Positions 20,905 to 30,102 of a DNA stretch of 30,928 nt are shown one piece after another. Source of the DNA: CAYRVF01 sp964427535 (GTDB taxonomy: Bacteria > Chloroflexota > Ktedonobacteria > Ktedonobacterales > JADMIN01); assembly GCA_964427535.1 (NCBI GenBank), contig CAYRVF010000060.1, positions 1-30,928 on the forward strand. Direction: 5' to 3'. Both the position numbers and the translations under genes were made by a program. A model generated the notes under the pieces. The model worked only from the letters and a program-made list of their open reading frames with translations. It did no database searches and was not told the origin of the DNA. The first letter of the stretch is position 1; every line of letters begins with the position of its first letter.

Positions 20905-21964
20905 CTTTGTGTCGCGCTCGTTTGGCCTTGGGTGCTCCCGTCGTTGCCCTTGACGTACCATGTCTGTGCGATCCACCACCGCCCTGAGGGGTGTGCGGCG
21001 TCTGGAGCACACCCGTCACGATGTCATCCTGGCTGATGGGGGCGGGCGTTGCCGGCTCGCGCAATGGAACCGTCGCCGCGGCATGCTCCAGTTCCGGCGG
21101 CTCGCTCGCGGCAGTCCGCGGCTCGTCGATGGCGTCCATCTGGCCGGCGGCGGGCTCGTCGGGATGGATGGACACGGCGCTGGGAAGCTCGTCGGGGAGC
21201 CTGGCCGAGCTAGAGAGCGGCCGCGACGGTCCGAAGCGCACCGGCCGCAGCTCCGGCAACGGCTCGTCGATGGGCAGCGGGTGGGTGATGCATAGCTTGC
21301 GCGTGACGCGCGGCTGGCGACGGCGAACGCGGGCCCGCGCGTTGCGTATGCGTGGCCGGGCGTCCGGCAGGAATCCTGCAAGCAGCACGGCATCGAGCAG
21401 GAGGTAGATGCTCAGCGGCAGATGCCAGGTGAGCGGAACGGATGTGGTGCCGGGAGGCGCGGTACTCACGAGCTGCGTGCCCAGCACGAAAAGGATGAAC
21501 CCGGCGGGTAGCAGAATCGCGGCGGGCAGCAAGAACAACCGCCGCCAGCGCCTGCCCAGCAGACCGGTCATTAAGACGACCAGCGCGCAGAGCAGCACCG
21601 CATATCCGCCGCACAACACACCGACGCGCACGGCGATGTCGATCTGGGGAAGGCTCGCCGAAGCGTCGTCGAGGTTTCCGGCAAGCAGCAGATGCAGAAT
21701 GGTCCAGAGCGCGCGCAGGCTGGCGACGATTGCCCAGATGCCGCCCGCGACCATCGCCACCGGCGGCAACAACAGCGCCAGCAGCACGGCGAGAACAGGA
21801 ATCGTGCCCAGAACGACGGCCAACTGTCGGATGCGTGGGTCTGAAGCCCAGGCGGCGCCGGGTCGTCTGGCGCGCCTTCCTCCGAGCCTGCTCGCGAGTG
21901 GCGCGAGTGGAAACGACGATGCCGGATCAGAGGTCGAGGTCGGCTGGTTCACCGGGTGCCTCAC
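20879..21964 (-). CDS. Hypothetical multi-pass membrane protein with proline-rich tail
   Basis: This 361-residue protein has about four or five hydrophobic helices in residues 45-205 and then a long polar tail of about 155 residues, rich in Pro, Arg and Glu (DEPLPELRPVRFGPSRPLSS), ending in a very basic stretch. The GTG at 21964 is preceded by AGGAAG. The codon pattern and the sharp hydrophobic/polar partition support a real gene, although the tail is low-complexity. It is divergent from threonine ammonia-lyase and overlaps the ureohydrolase gene end by 26 bases. I do not recognise the family. Confidence 0.65.
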   Translation of the reverse strand: MRHPVNQPTSTSDPASSFPLAPLASRLGGRRARRPGAAWASDPRIRQLAVVLGTIPVLAVLLALLLPPVAMVAGGIWAIVASLRALWTILHLLLAGNLDDASASLPQIDIAVRVGVLCGGYAVLLCALVVLMTGLLGRRWRRLFLLPAAILLPAGFILFVLGTQLVSTAPPGTTSVPLTWHLPLSIYLLLDAVLLAGFLPDARPRIRNARARVRRRQPRVTRKLCITHPLPIDEPLPELRPVRFGPSRPLSSSARLPDELPSAVSIHPDEPAAGQMDAIDEPRTAASEPPELEHAAATVPLREPATPAPISQDDIVTGVLQTPHTPQGGGGSHRHGTSRATTGAPKAKRARHKATRKRRGR

Positions 21965-22032
21965 CGTTCTTCCTGCGGCGCGCGTGCGCCGTCGTCACCC
22001 ACTGGGTGCGTCCGGGCTACACTGCCCGCTTC

Positions 22033-22038
22033 ATTATA
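22033..22038 (-). promoter_or_regulatory. Candidate -10 box of the membrane-protein gene
   Basis: On the minus strand this is a perfect TATAAT, about 70 bases upstream of the GTG at 21964. The -35 (TTCCAC, 17 bases upstream) is poor. The same bases read TATACT on the plus strand at 22035-22040, which could serve ilvA. Confidence 0.4.
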
Positions 22039-22134
22039 CTAGACGACGCGACCTGGTGGAAGTGTGCTACGATTGCCGTGAAAGACGGCCGCGAGCACCG
22101 CTGTCGCGACCCCGAGCCGGGAGGAATGTTGTCG

Positions 22135-23529
22135 ATGACCGCCACCGAACCATCTGCCGCGTCTGTCCCATCGCCGGGACGGGCTCGCCAGGCCGCATCA
22201 GCGCAGAAGACGAGCCGCGAGGCGATCGAAACGCCCAATTCTCCCGGCGAGCGCGCATCTGAGACACAGTCCGCGACACCGGTGGCACCTCGGTTGCCTC
22301 AGATTCAAGACGTGTGGCATGCCCAGGAAGTCATACGACAGCATGTGTATCATACGCCTATGTTGCAATCGCATACGATAAGTCGGATGTCGGGCGCGAT
22401 CGTGCATCTCAAGGCCGAGAACCTGCAGCGGTCGGGGGCATACAAGCTGCGCGGCGCGACGTACAAGCTCTCGAAGCTCAGCCCTGAGGAGCGCACGCGT
22501 GGCGTCATCACGGCCTCGGCGGGCAACCACGCGCAGGGCGTCGCCATCGCGGCGGGCTCCCTCGACATTCCGTGCACGGTCGTCATGCCGCTGGCGGCGC
22601 CGCTCGCCAAAGTCACCGCGACGCAAGGGTACGGCGCGAGGGTGGTACTGCACGGCGAGAACTACAACGAGGCGTACGAGCGGGCGCGCGAGATTCAGGC
22701 CGAGACCGGCGCGACGTACATCCATGCCTACGATGACCCCGACATCATCGCAGGCCAGGGCACGCTGGGTCTCGAGATCCTGACCGATCTGCCCGATGTG
22801 GAGGCGATCGTCGTCGGCATTGGCGGCGGCGGCGTGATCTCGGGCATCGCGACCGCGGTGAAGGCGCTCAAGCCTGACGTGCGCATTTATGGTGTCGAGG
22901 CCAGCGGTGCCGCCTCGATGCGTGCCGCGCTGGACGCGGGGAAGCTGGTGACGCTGCCCACCGTGTCCTCCATCGCCGACGGCATCGTGACGAAGTCGGC
23001 GGGGGTCTACACCTACGAGATCTGTCGCACGCTGGTCGACGATGTGGTGACGGTCAGCGACGACGAGATCATCAACGCCGTGCTGCTGCTGATGGAGCGC
23101 TGCAAGCTTCTCGTCGAGGGCGCGGGCGCGGCGGGCGTCGCGGCGGTGCTCGGCCGCAAGCTGCCGCTGGAGGGCAAGCGGACGGCAGTGCTGCTGAGTG
23201 GCGGCAATATCGACATGAATCTGGTGGGGCGCTTCATCCAGCACGGGCTCTCGGCCCAGGGGCGCTTCCTGGTGCTGCACACGCTGCTGCCCGATCGGCC
23301 CGGTGAGCTGCTGCGGCTGCTGGAGCTGCTGGCCCGCCAGAACGTGAACGTGCTGGACGTCGAGCATCACCGCACCGGTCCGCGCCTGCCCATCGAACAG
23401 GTCGAGGTGCAACTGACGCTGGAGACACGCGACCGCGCGCACTGCGATGCGCTGCTGGCCCAGCTTCGCGAGGCTGGATTCACCGTCGCCGAGGCCCAGC
23501 CCGACTTTGGCCTGACTCGCGGGGAGTAG
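22135..23529 (+). CDS. ilvA: Threonine ammonia-lyase (dehydratase) with C-terminal ACT domain
   Basis: This 464-residue pyridoxal-phosphate enzyme converts threonine to 2-oxobutanoate and ammonia, the first step of isoleucine synthesis or threonine breakdown. The PLP lysine is Lys104 in SGAYKLRGA, the substrate loop ASAGNHAQG is at 127-135, the phosphate-binding GIGGGGVISG follows, and a single ACT-type domain (FLVLHTLLPDRPGELLRLLE) occupies the end, as in short TdcB-like and many bacterial IlvA forms. Residues 1-55 are a Ser/Ala/Pro-rich extension absent from most homologues. The ATG at 22135 has GGGAGGA ten bases upstream; an in-frame ATG at 22126 abuts that site and is less likely. Probably first in a unit with the CapA gene 41 bases on. 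Confidence 0.93.
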   Translation: MTATEPSAASVPSPGRARQAASAQKTSREAIETPNSPGERASETQSATPVAPRLPQIQDVWHAQEVIRQHVYHTPMLQSHTISRMSGAIVHLKAENLQRSGAYKLRGATYKLSKLSPEERTRGVITASAGNHAQGVAIAAGSLDIPCTVVMPLAAPLAKVTATQGYGARVVLHGENYNEAYERAREIQAETGATYIHAYDDPDIIAGQGTLGLEILTDLPDVEAIVVGIGGGGVISGIATAVKALKPDVRIYGVEASGAASMRAALDAGKLVTLPTVSSIADGIVTKSAGVYTYEICRTLVDDVVTVSDDEIINAVLLLMERCKLLVEGAGAAGVAAVLGRKLPLEGKRTAVLLSGGNIDMNLVGRFIQHGLSAQGRFLVLHTLLPDRPGELLRLLELLARQNVNVLDVEHHRTGPRLPIEQVEVQLTLETRDRAHCDALLAQLREAGFTVAEAQPDFGLTRGE

Positions 23530-23570
23530 CGCGGCTATCCTCGTTCGCACGGTGCCCGTGGGGAGTTGTG

Positions 23571-24623
23571 ATGCAGCGACATGGCGACCCGTCAGGCTCG
23601 TCCGGTCCCCGGCTGACGCGGAGACAGCTCCTCGCGCGCGCTGGGCGATATGGGATGGGAGCGAGTGGTGTGGCCGCAGCGGCTGAGTTGGCCGCGTGCG
23701 CATCGTCCAACTCCAGGGCGCGCGCCACGCCTACGACGGCAGCCACGAAATCGGCGACCGCGACGCCAGACACGCGGCCCCTCACAATCGCCATTACCGG
23801 AGATATCATGCTCGGCCGCTCGGTGAACGACCACATGCTGGCGACGGATACGCTCTTCCCGTTCTCACAGACGGCTGACATGCTGCGTGGCTTCGACTTG
23901 ACCGTCGGCAATCTGGAGTGCGTCGTCTCGCGCCTGGGGACGCCGCAGCCGAAGCAGTACACCTTTGAGGCCGATCCGCGCGGCTTCGAGCGACTGGCGG
24001 GGTCGGGCTTCGACATCGTCTCGCTTGCCAACAATCACAGCGGCGATTACGGCAAAGACGCCTTCGTGGACATGCTCACCGCGCTGCCGGGGCACAGCTT
24101 GACGCCGCTGGGAGGCGGGCGCACGCTGGCCGAGGCCCACCAGCCCGTGATCGTCTCGCGGCGCGGTACGACGGTCGGCTTCCTGGCGTTCTGTGAGATC
24201 GAGCCGCAGAGCTTCGCGGCGACAGACTCCACGCCGGGGCATGCCTGGCTCACGCCTGAGGCGCTTCAGCAGGGGGTCGCGGCGGCCCGCCCTCGGGTCG
24301 ATTTCCTGATCGTCTTCACGCATTGGGGCATCGAGTATCAGCCCGTCGAGACGGGCCACCAGCAGGCGATGGCGCGCCTCGCGATCGATGCTGGCGCGGA
24401 CCTCGTCGTCGGCGCGCATCCGCATGTCATCCAGCCGTCCGAGATGTACAACGGCAAGCCGATTGTGTATAGCCTGGGCAACTTCGTCTTCGACGAGATG
24501 TTCACCGACGACGTGCGGACCGGCCACGTGCTCACGCTGACCGTCCAGCGCAATGCCCTGCTCGACTGGAAGCTGCGCACATCGTACATTGGCGACTATG
24601 GCGAGCCGCACTGGCTCGACTAA
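23571..24623 (+). CDS. CapA-family lipoprotein (second copy)
   Basis: This 350-residue protein has a twin-arginine-like TRRQLL (16-21), a hydrophobic segment and a lipobox ending in Cys43 (ELAAC), then a Thr/Ala-rich linker. The CapA domain follows with GDIMLGRSVNDHM near 79, VGNLECVVS, SLANNHSGDYG, THWGIEY, and VGAHPHVIQPSEMYNG with VYSLGNFVFDEM. It lacks the binding-protein-like domain of the paralogue at 15742-17538, so it is the simple form. GGGAG is five bases from the ATG at 23571. It lies between threonine ammonia-lyase and a glycosyltransferase on the same strand, which may reflect envelope polymer work. The substrate is unknown. Confidence 0.9.
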   Translation: MQRHGDPSGSSGPRLTRRQLLARAGRYGMGASGVAAAAELAACASSNSRARATPTTAATKSATATPDTRPLTIAITGDIMLGRSVNDHMLATDTLFPFSQTADMLRGFDLTVGNLECVVSRLGTPQPKQYTFEADPRGFERLAGSGFDIVSLANNHSGDYGKDAFVDMLTALPGHSLTPLGGGRTLAEAHQPVIVSRRGTTVGFLAFCEIEPQSFAATDSTPGHAWLTPEALQQGVAAARPRVDFLIVFTHWGIEYQPVETGHQQAMARLAIDAGADLVVGAHPHVIQPSEMYNGKPIVYSLGNFVFDEMFTDDVRTGHVLTLTVQRNALLDWKLRTSYIGDYGEPHWLD

Positions 24624-24711
24624 GCCAGGCTGTGCCGTTTTGCCAGCAGATGCGCGGCATCCGGCTGGCGCAGCCGCCACGATCCCGTCGCACCGTTCCA
24701 CAGGAGTCCGC

Positions 24712-25845
24712 ATGCGTATCGCCCTGCTCGCGCCACTCGTCTCGCCGATTGCGACGCCGTTTCTGGGTGGCGCGCAACGGCTGCTGGCTGATCTCGCGAC
24801 CGGTCTCGCGCGGCGTGGCGCGGACGTGACGCTCTACGCCTCGCCAGGGTCAGCGGTCGCGGCCGTGCGTCTGGTGACGCTCGACGTGCGGCCGGACGAG
24901 ATGCGGCCCGCCACCTTCACGAGCGAGGCACGCGCGGACGAGGACGACGCAGGTGACGAGATCGACCCGGCCGATCTGCCCGCCTCGCATGCTTTTTTGC
25001 GCGCCTATCGCCGCATCGCCGAGCGTGCGCGCGAGCACGATGTGGTCCATGCGCATGCCTTCGACTGGGGCGCGTTTGCATATAGTACCGTGCAGCCGCT
25101 ACCCACCGTCCACACACTGCACCTGCCAGCGGTCGACCCCGGCATCAATCGGGTGCTCGGCCAGATCGCGCCGCCAGACGGCAGTCCCCGGCACGCCGAC
25201 CTCGTGACGGTCTCGCGCTCGTGCGCCGAGACGTACGCGCCCGTCTGCTCCATTAGCCGCATGATCTACAACGGCACCGATGTCGTGCGCATTCCCTTCG
25301 GAGCGTCCGCGAGCGAGCCCGAGTATCTGCTCTTCGCCGGACGCATCACGCCGGAGAAAGGCGTGGAGGATGCGCTTGAGATCGCGCGGCGGGCGGGTAA
25401 GACGCTGCTGCTGGCGGGCAACATCTACGACGACCGCTACTATCGCGAGCACGTCCAGCCCTATCTGGAGGCACCCTCTGCTGATGTGCGCTACGTCGGC
25501 GATCTGCCGAGCGAGCGACTGTGGAGCGTGATGGCGGGAGCCAGCGCAGTGCTATGCCCGGTTCACTGGGACGAGCCGTTCGGCCTGGTCGCATGTGAGG
25601 CGCAGGCGGCAGGCACGCCCGTGATCGGCTACGCACGCGCTGGCCTGCGCGAGGTCGTCGCGTCTGGCGAGACCGGCTGGCTCGTGCCACCGGGGGACAT
25701 CGATGCGGCTGCTACGGCAGTAGGCCACATCGCCGAGCTGAGCCGCGCGGCCTGCCGGGAGCGCGTCACGCGACTGTTCAGCCTGAAGACGATGCTCGAC
25801 GCGTACGAGGCTTTCTACCGCGAGATGCTGGGCGTGGGACGGTGA
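24712..25845 (+). CDS. Glycosyltransferase family 4 protein
   Basis: This 377-residue GT-B fold retaining glycosyltransferase would move a sugar from a nucleotide donor to an envelope or small-molecule acceptor. The N-terminal domain begins MRIALLAPLVSPIATPFLGG with the acceptor-side Gly-rich loop GGAQRLLADLATGL. The C-terminal donor domain has LLFAGRITPEKGVEDALEIA, and the E-x7-E type motif appears as EPFGLVACEAQAAGTPVIG. The start at 24712 follows AGGAG by five bases; the open frame upstream overlaps the CapA gene and is not protein-like. It is 88 bases after CapA on the same strand. Substrates cannot be deduced. Confidence 0.9.
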   Translation: MRIALLAPLVSPIATPFLGGAQRLLADLATGLARRGADVTLYASPGSAVAAVRLVTLDVRPDEMRPATFTSEARADEDDAGDEIDPADLPASHAFLRAYRRIAERAREHDVVHAHAFDWGAFAYSTVQPLPTVHTLHLPAVDPGINRVLGQIAPPDGSPRHADLVTVSRSCAETYAPVCSISRMIYNGTDVVRIPFGASASEPEYLLFAGRITPEKGVEDALEIARRAGKTLLLAGNIYDDRYYREHVQPYLEAPSADVRYVGDLPSERLWSVMAGASAVLCPVHWDEPFGLVACEAQAAGTPVIGYARAGLREVVASGETGWLVPPGDIDAAATAVGHIAELSRAACRERVTRLFSLKTMLDAYEAFYREMLGVGR

Positions 25846-25895
25846 GCGGGCCGCCCACATGCCGGCTACCAGAGTACACCATCGGGGCGGCGAAG

Positions 25896-25904
25896 TGGTA
25901 AAAT
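25896..25904 (+). promoter_or_regulatory. Extended -10 promoter of the helicase gene
   Basis: TGG followed by TAAAAT (25899-25904) makes an extended -10, with no good -35 (ACACCA at 17 bases). It places transcription start about 45 bases before the ATG at 25954. Confidence 0.45.
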
Positions 25905-25953
25905 GTAGAGGTTGCACCTTTCACACTTTCCACTTCGTTGAGGATGACCGTAC

Positions 25954-28386
25954 ATGACGAGTTTTGACGAGAGTTCCACGTCCGTGACACAGCACGTCGA
26001 TCTGCTGCGTGGCCTGAATCCTCCGCAGCAAGAGGCCGTGACGACGACGGAGGGACCTTTGCTCGTGCTGGCCGGGCCGGGCAGCGGCAAGACTCGTGTG
26101 ATCGCCAACCGCATCGCATACCTGCGTCTCGAACGCAACGTGCTGCCGTGGAACATCCTCGCCGTCACCTTCACCAACAAAGCCGCCAAGGAGATGCAGG
26201 AACGCCTGCACGCGCTGATCGGCAACGACGCCCGCGACCTCGTCGTCGGCACGTTCCACTCGATCTGCGCGCGCATTCTGCGCCAGCAGGCCGAGAACGT
26301 CGGCATGGGGCTGAACAGCCATTTCACTATCTACGACGACGACGACCAATTGGGCCTCGTGCGCCAGATACTGCGCGAGATGAACCTCGATCCCAAGCAG
26401 TTCAATCCGCGCCTGATCCACAGCCTCATCTCGCGGGCCAAAAACGACCTGCTCAGCCCGCTGCAATACGCCGAGGTCGTGAACAAGTACCTCGAAGAGG
26501 TTGCCGCCCGCGTCTACTCGCGCTACGACACTCTGCTGCGTGAGAACAACGCCGCCGACTTCGACGACCTGATTCTGCTGACCTATCAGATGTGGCTGCG
26601 CAATCCCGACATCCTGCGCCAGTACCAGCGCCGCTACCGCTATGTCCACGTGGACGAGTTCCAGGACACCAACAAGGCACAGTACGAGCTGGTGCGGCTA
26701 CTCGCTGCGGGTACGCCCGAAACGCCGGGCCACAAGAACATCTGCGCGGTCGGTGACGACGATCAGTCGATCTACGGGTGGCGAGGCGCGATTCCGCAGG
26801 TGGTGCGCGACTTCCAGCGAGACTTTGAGGGCGCGCGGATCATCCTGCTCGAACAGAACTACCGCTCGACACAGACCATCCTCGATGCCGCGCACAGCGT
26901 CGTGCGACGCAACGTCGGGCGCAACGACAAGAAGCTGTGGACCCAGCGTGAGGGCGGCGAGAAGATCATCCTCCACGAAGCGTACAACGAGGAGGAGGAG
27001 GCCAACTTCGTTCTCTCTGAAGTACGCAAGCTGGCGGGGCGCGGCGAGTACAAGCTTGGCGATGTCGCGGTGATGTATCGCACCAACGCGCAGTCACGCG
27101 CGATGGAAGAGCAGTGCATGCGCACCGGCACACCATATGTTGTCGTCGGCAGCAAGAAGTTCTACGAGCGCAAAGAGATCAAGGACGTGCTAGCGTATCT
27201 GCGGCTGCTCGCGAATCCGTTGGATACCGCGTCGCTGCAGCGCATCATCAATGTGCCCAATCGCAAGATCGGGCCGAAGACGCTCAACGAGCTTATGACC
27301 TGGGCGCAGAACGAGGGCATACCCGTCCGCGACGCGTTAGGGCGCATCGACCAGCACCCGACGCTCTCGACGGGCGCCAAGCGTGCGCTCGCGGGCTTCC
27401 AGGAGCTGCTGACCGACCTCGAGCGGACGATGCGCGAGCGGCCGCTCCCCGAGATGATCGACTACCTGCTCGTCCGCAGCGGGTATGCCGCCGAGTTGCG
27501 TGACGGCTCGGAGGAGGGCGAGGAGCGCTGGGCCAACGTGCTCGAATTGCGGCGCGTCTCCGAGGACTTCAGCGAGATCGAGCCGGCCGTCGCGCTCGCG
27601 CTCTTCCTCGAGAACGTCGCGCTCGTCGGTGGGGCCGACACGACCCAGACCGGTGTCGAAGGGTCGCTCGCCGACGCGCAACAGAAAGACGCCATCACGC
27701 TCATCACGCTGCACGCGGCGAAGGGGCTGGAGTTCCCTGTCGTCTTCCTGATCGGGCTGGAGGAGGGCATTCTGCCGCACTCGCGCTCGCTGGAGAGCCA
27801 GCAAGAGCTGGAGGAAGAGCGGCGGCTGGCCTACGTGGGCATCACGCGGGCGATGCACCGGTTGTACCTCGTGCGCGCCTTCCGCCGGTCGTTCTACGGC
27901 GGAAGCAACTTTCAGGAGGCATCGCGCTTCCTCGACGAGATTCCTCGCGAGCTGGTGGAGTCGCGTGCTGGCCCGCGAAGCGCCGGACTCGGCAGCGCCA
28001 GCGGTGGAGTGGCGGCGGCCGGTGTGCGTCCGAACGGCGGGTGGCGCCAGTCCGGCGTCTCGATTGGTCGAGGCTTTGGCAGCGGCAACTCGTTCGGTAG
28101 CAGCAGTGGCTTCCAGCGATCGTCTGAGCCCTCCCAGGCACCCTCACGGTCGTCGAGCGATGGTTGGGGTCCGCTTGGTGAGAACCCTGCGGCTGAGGCT
28201 CCGGCCGAACCAGAGGCGACGAAGCTGCAGCCGGGCACCCGTGTCATGCATCGGCTGTTTGGCGCGGGCGTCGTGCTGCACGTCTTCGAGGAGGCCGACA
28301 GCACGTCCGTCGAAGTGCTCTTCGAGAACAAGGCGGTCGGCAAGAAGACGCTCGACGTCGCCTTCGCGAACCTCAAGCCGATTTAG
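25954..28386 (+). CDS. pcrA: ATP-dependent DNA helicase PcrA/UvrD
   Basis: This 810-residue superfamily 1 3'-5' helicase acts in nucleotide excision and mismatch repair and clears recombinase and stalled replication forks. Motifs appear in order: Q motif LNPPQQEAV (21-29), Walker A AGPGSGKT (40-47), Ia TFTNKAAKEM, II VDEFQDTNK near 233, III GDDDQSIYGWRGA near 267, IV QNYRSTQTI, V TLHAAKGLEFPVVF near 586, and VI EERRLAYVGITRAMHRLYL near 622. After a Gly/Ser-rich linker (about 665-750), a Tudor-like C-terminal domain (GTRVMHRLFGAGVV onward) is present, as in PcrA proteins that bind RNA polymerase. GAGGA precedes the ATG. It is a single-gene unit with terminator hairpins behind it. Confidence 0.96.
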   Translation: MTSFDESSTSVTQHVDLLRGLNPPQQEAVTTTEGPLLVLAGPGSGKTRVIANRIAYLRLERNVLPWNILAVTFTNKAAKEMQERLHALIGNDARDLVVGTFHSICARILRQQAENVGMGLNSHFTIYDDDDQLGLVRQILREMNLDPKQFNPRLIHSLISRAKNDLLSPLQYAEVVNKYLEEVAARVYSRYDTLLRENNAADFDDLILLTYQMWLRNPDILRQYQRRYRYVHVDEFQDTNKAQYELVRLLAAGTPETPGHKNICAVGDDDQSIYGWRGAIPQVVRDFQRDFEGARIILLEQNYRSTQTILDAAHSVVRRNVGRNDKKLWTQREGGEKIILHEAYNEEEEANFVLSEVRKLAGRGEYKLGDVAVMYRTNAQSRAMEEQCMRTGTPYVVVGSKKFYERKEIKDVLAYLRLLANPLDTASLQRIINVPNRKIGPKTLNELMTWAQNEGIPVRDALGRIDQHPTLSTGAKRALAGFQELLTDLERTMRERPLPEMIDYLLVRSGYAAELRDGSEEGEERWANVLELRRVSEDFSEIEPAVALALFLENVALVGGADTTQTGVEGSLADAQQKDAITLITLHAAKGLEFPVVFLIGLEEGILPHSRSLESQQELEEERRLAYVGITRAMHRLYLVRAFRRSFYGGSNFQEASRFLDEIPRELVESRAGPRSAGLGSASGGVAAAGVRPNGGWRQSGVSIGRGFGSGNSFGSSSGFQRSSEPSQAPSRSSSDGWGPLGENPAAEAPAEPEATKLQPGTRVMHRLFGAGVVLHVFEEADSTSVEVLFENKAVGKKTLDVAFANLKPI

Positions 28387-28390
28387 GAGT

Positions 28391-28411
28391 TCGTCGCTGC
28401 TAGGGCGACGA
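28391..28411 (+). terminator. Hairpin directly after the helicase gene
   Basis: TCGTCGC (28391-28397) and GCGACGA (28405-28411) pair over 7 bp with a 7-base loop, five bases after the stop codon. There is no T run, so it may act with the hairpins that follow. Confidence 0.4.
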
Positions 28412-28460
28412 GCGGGGGCGCGGGCGGGCACGCGCGCGCCTGGAGGCCTTCCGGCCACGA

Positions 28461-28510
28461 AGCCCGACTGCGCGGGCTCCTGAGACTGGGTGCGTCTCAG
28501 ACGATTTCTG
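28461..28510 (+). terminator. Two tandem hairpins ending in a short T-rich tail
   Basis: AGCCCG/CGGGCT (28461-28478) is followed at once by CTGAGAC/GTCTCAG (28480-28500), and then ACGATTTCT. The second stem with the T-rich tail looks like the main rho-independent terminator of the helicase gene, and possibly of the leftward gene ending at 28551. Confidence 0.55.
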
Positions 28511-28550
28511 GCAAGGAAAATGGAGCGAGGCGCACTCGTCGACTCCCGGG

Positions 28551-29039
28551 TTACCACTGATCGAACCAGACAGACAGACGCACGTTATTTGCGCCGAACT
28601 GTTCGGCCAGCACAGCCATCAGCTTGAAAAGCGTTGCCCAGTCGTCACGGAGGTAATCGCCCCGCCGCTCTGGTCTTAACTGTGGTGTGAGTTCTTCGAT
28701 CAAGCCTTCCTCATCCCAGTCGATTGCGGCAATCTCAGACCAGAGCAGCCATGTCTCGCCGACCTGCCCGCCGTAGTTGTCCCGCTCGTCCAAATATGGC
28801 TCGGATGCGCCCGGGGGGTCTCCCCTACCAGGGGCAATTGCTCGAAAGCGTCCTACCTCCGCGACCCCGCCAGACCGACCATTGCGCACACCAAAGAGAC
28901 CGGCAAGCATTCCATGATTGCGATGCACGAGGTCATGTATCCGGACGACGCCGTACCACCATCCATGTTCAGGACGATTCATCCACGATGCGGGTACAGG
29001 CGGTCGAATCTCGACCCAGCCGCTAATGTCGACACCCAT
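28551..29039 (-). CDS. Hypothetical protein, 162 residues, immunity-protein-like
   Basis: This soluble protein begins MGVDISGWVEIRPP and contains MLAGLFGVRN in the middle and TWLLWSEIAAIDWDEEG toward the end, followed by a helix with TLFKLMAVLAEQF. This organisation (a GVDISGW start, an FGVRN turn, then a WSE/DWDE acidic segment) recurs in small uncharacterised proteins that I associate with polymorphic-toxin immunity-like families, but I cannot name one. The start at 29039 is preferred (GGAAG six bases upstream) over a TTG at 29051. It sits in a visibly less GC-rich patch with the next gene. No toxin gene is visible here. Confidence 0.65.
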   Translation of the reverse strand: MGVDISGWVEIRPPVPASWMNRPEHGWWYGVVRIHDLVHRNHGMLAGLFGVRNGRSGGVAEVGRFRAIAPGRGDPPGASEPYLDERDNYGGQVGETWLLWSEIAAIDWDEEGLIEELTPQLRPERRGDYLRDDWATLFKLMAVLAEQFGANNVRLSVWFDQW

Positions 29040-29198
29040 ATGCGCTTCCAATCCAAATCACAGCCTACTCGGCATTTGGCTTCCCGGCGTGTACTCCAGG
29101 TTCCAGACTCTCTCCCTAATAACTCTGCCTACGTATCCTGCAATGTCCTACCGAGATTTGTATCGGCCCGACTTCAGCCGCTCGCCGATATCGCCTGA

Positions 29199-29720
29199 TC
29201 ATTCGCAAGCGGGTATTCTGGCGATGGTCACTGAGCCCCAGGGATTCGGCTGGTCTTCCTCGTAGACGACAAAATCTGTCACTGGAGAGAAGCGGAGTTC
29301 TGGCCACTGCATGTCCAGATCTTCCGCAATGAAAAGACCGGGACGCCACGCCACGTCGAAAGCCAGCCCTCTGATGCCGATGATGCTCAGGTTGTCTTGC
29401 CAGTCTTCCGCACACGGACCGACAAGGCGCTCGATGTCATCGATAGTCATACCTAACCCGACGCGGTCCATCAGCTTTCCCCGATACGGACCATGTACCC
29501 CAATTTGAATGACAACGCCTTCGCCGGTTAGCCAGAGGTCAACCGCATCGGAGCTATAGTGGAAGTCCCCAGAGGGCCCGCCTCGATGGTTACGGACTGG
29601 TGTGCGGCGAAACCCCGCGTCTTCCACGTCTAGTGACTTCCCGAGGCGCTGGTGGAGACGGAAACCCGCGGCGCTCTCACCTGGCACGATTGGCGCATCG
29701 AGATCGAGTTCAAGCGGCAT
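29199..29720 (-). CDS. Hypothetical protein, 173 residues, in AT-richer patch
   Basis: This soluble protein begins MPLELDLDAPIVPGESAAGF and contains a beta-rich core (LTGEGVVIQIGVHGPYRGKL, then GMTIDDIERLVGP and WRPGLFIAEDL). The pattern of a target-value opening, then a glycine loop and a small-protein threshold, resembles uncharacterised single-domain proteins of the same flavour as its downstream neighbour. No catalytic motif is evident. The ATG at 29720 has AGGA about ten bases before it. It lies 159 bases upstream of the 162-residue gene on the same strand, so the two are possibly co-transcribed. Function unknown. Confidence 0.65.
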   Translation of the reverse strand: MPLELDLDAPIVPGESAAGFRLHQRLGKSLDVEDAGFRRTPVRNHRGGPSGDFHYSSDAVDLWLTGEGVVIQIGVHGPYRGKLMDRVGLGMTIDDIERLVGPCAEDWQDNLSIIGIRGLAFDVAWRPGLFIAEDLDMQWPELRFSPVTDFVVYEEDQPNPWGSVTIARIPACE

Positions 29721-29768
29721 GTCGCTTTCTTCCTGTCACTCGGGCTCTGCCACAGTCTTCTGCCCTGA

Positions 29769-30083
29769 CTACGTTGCTCTTGCCACCCGTGCCAGGAAAT
29801 CGGCGGCGCTCAACCCGTCGATAGCGACCAGTTTGGTGCGTGCGGTGGCGCCGCGCTCCAACTGGATCGCTCGTGATGGCACGTGGAGCGTCTTTGCCAG
29901 CAGCGCGATCAGGGCGTCGTTGGCCGCGCCCTCGACTGGCGCGGCGCGGAGGCGTACCCGCAACACGTCGCCTTCGATCGCCAGGGTATCGCGTCTGGAG
30001 CGTGGTGACACGCGGATGCTCACCAGCAGCCGCCCATCGCACTCGCGGAGGAGCGGCGCCCGCTCGTCTTGCTCTCGGGGCAT
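29769..30083 (-). CDS. yggU: YggU/DUF167 family protein
   Basis: This small 104-residue cytoplasmic protein of the DUF167 family has a core consisting of LLVSIRVSPRSRRDTLAIEG, LRVRLRAAPVEGAANDALI, and then LAKTLHVPSRAIQLERG, which matches the conserved RV-P-and-AAPVEGKAN pattern of YggU. Its biochemical role is unknown in all bacteria, but it is almost always beside YggT, as here, 19 bases downstream. No clear ribosome site precedes the ATG at 30083, so translation may be coupled to the YggT gene. Confidence 0.9.
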   Translation of the reverse strand: MPREQDERAPLLRECDGRLLVSIRVSPRSRRDTLAIEGDVLRVRLRAAPVEGAANDALIALLAKTLHVPSRAIQLERGATARTKLVAIDGLSAADFLARVARAT

Positions 30084-30102
30084 ATGGGAGAGTGCGCTCG
30101 CA

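Noticed and set aside
22198..23703. Long minus-strand frame (501 residues) across threonine ammonia-lyase
   Set aside because: Low-complexity Arg/His/Gln composition and complete overlap with a well-supported gene on the other strand.
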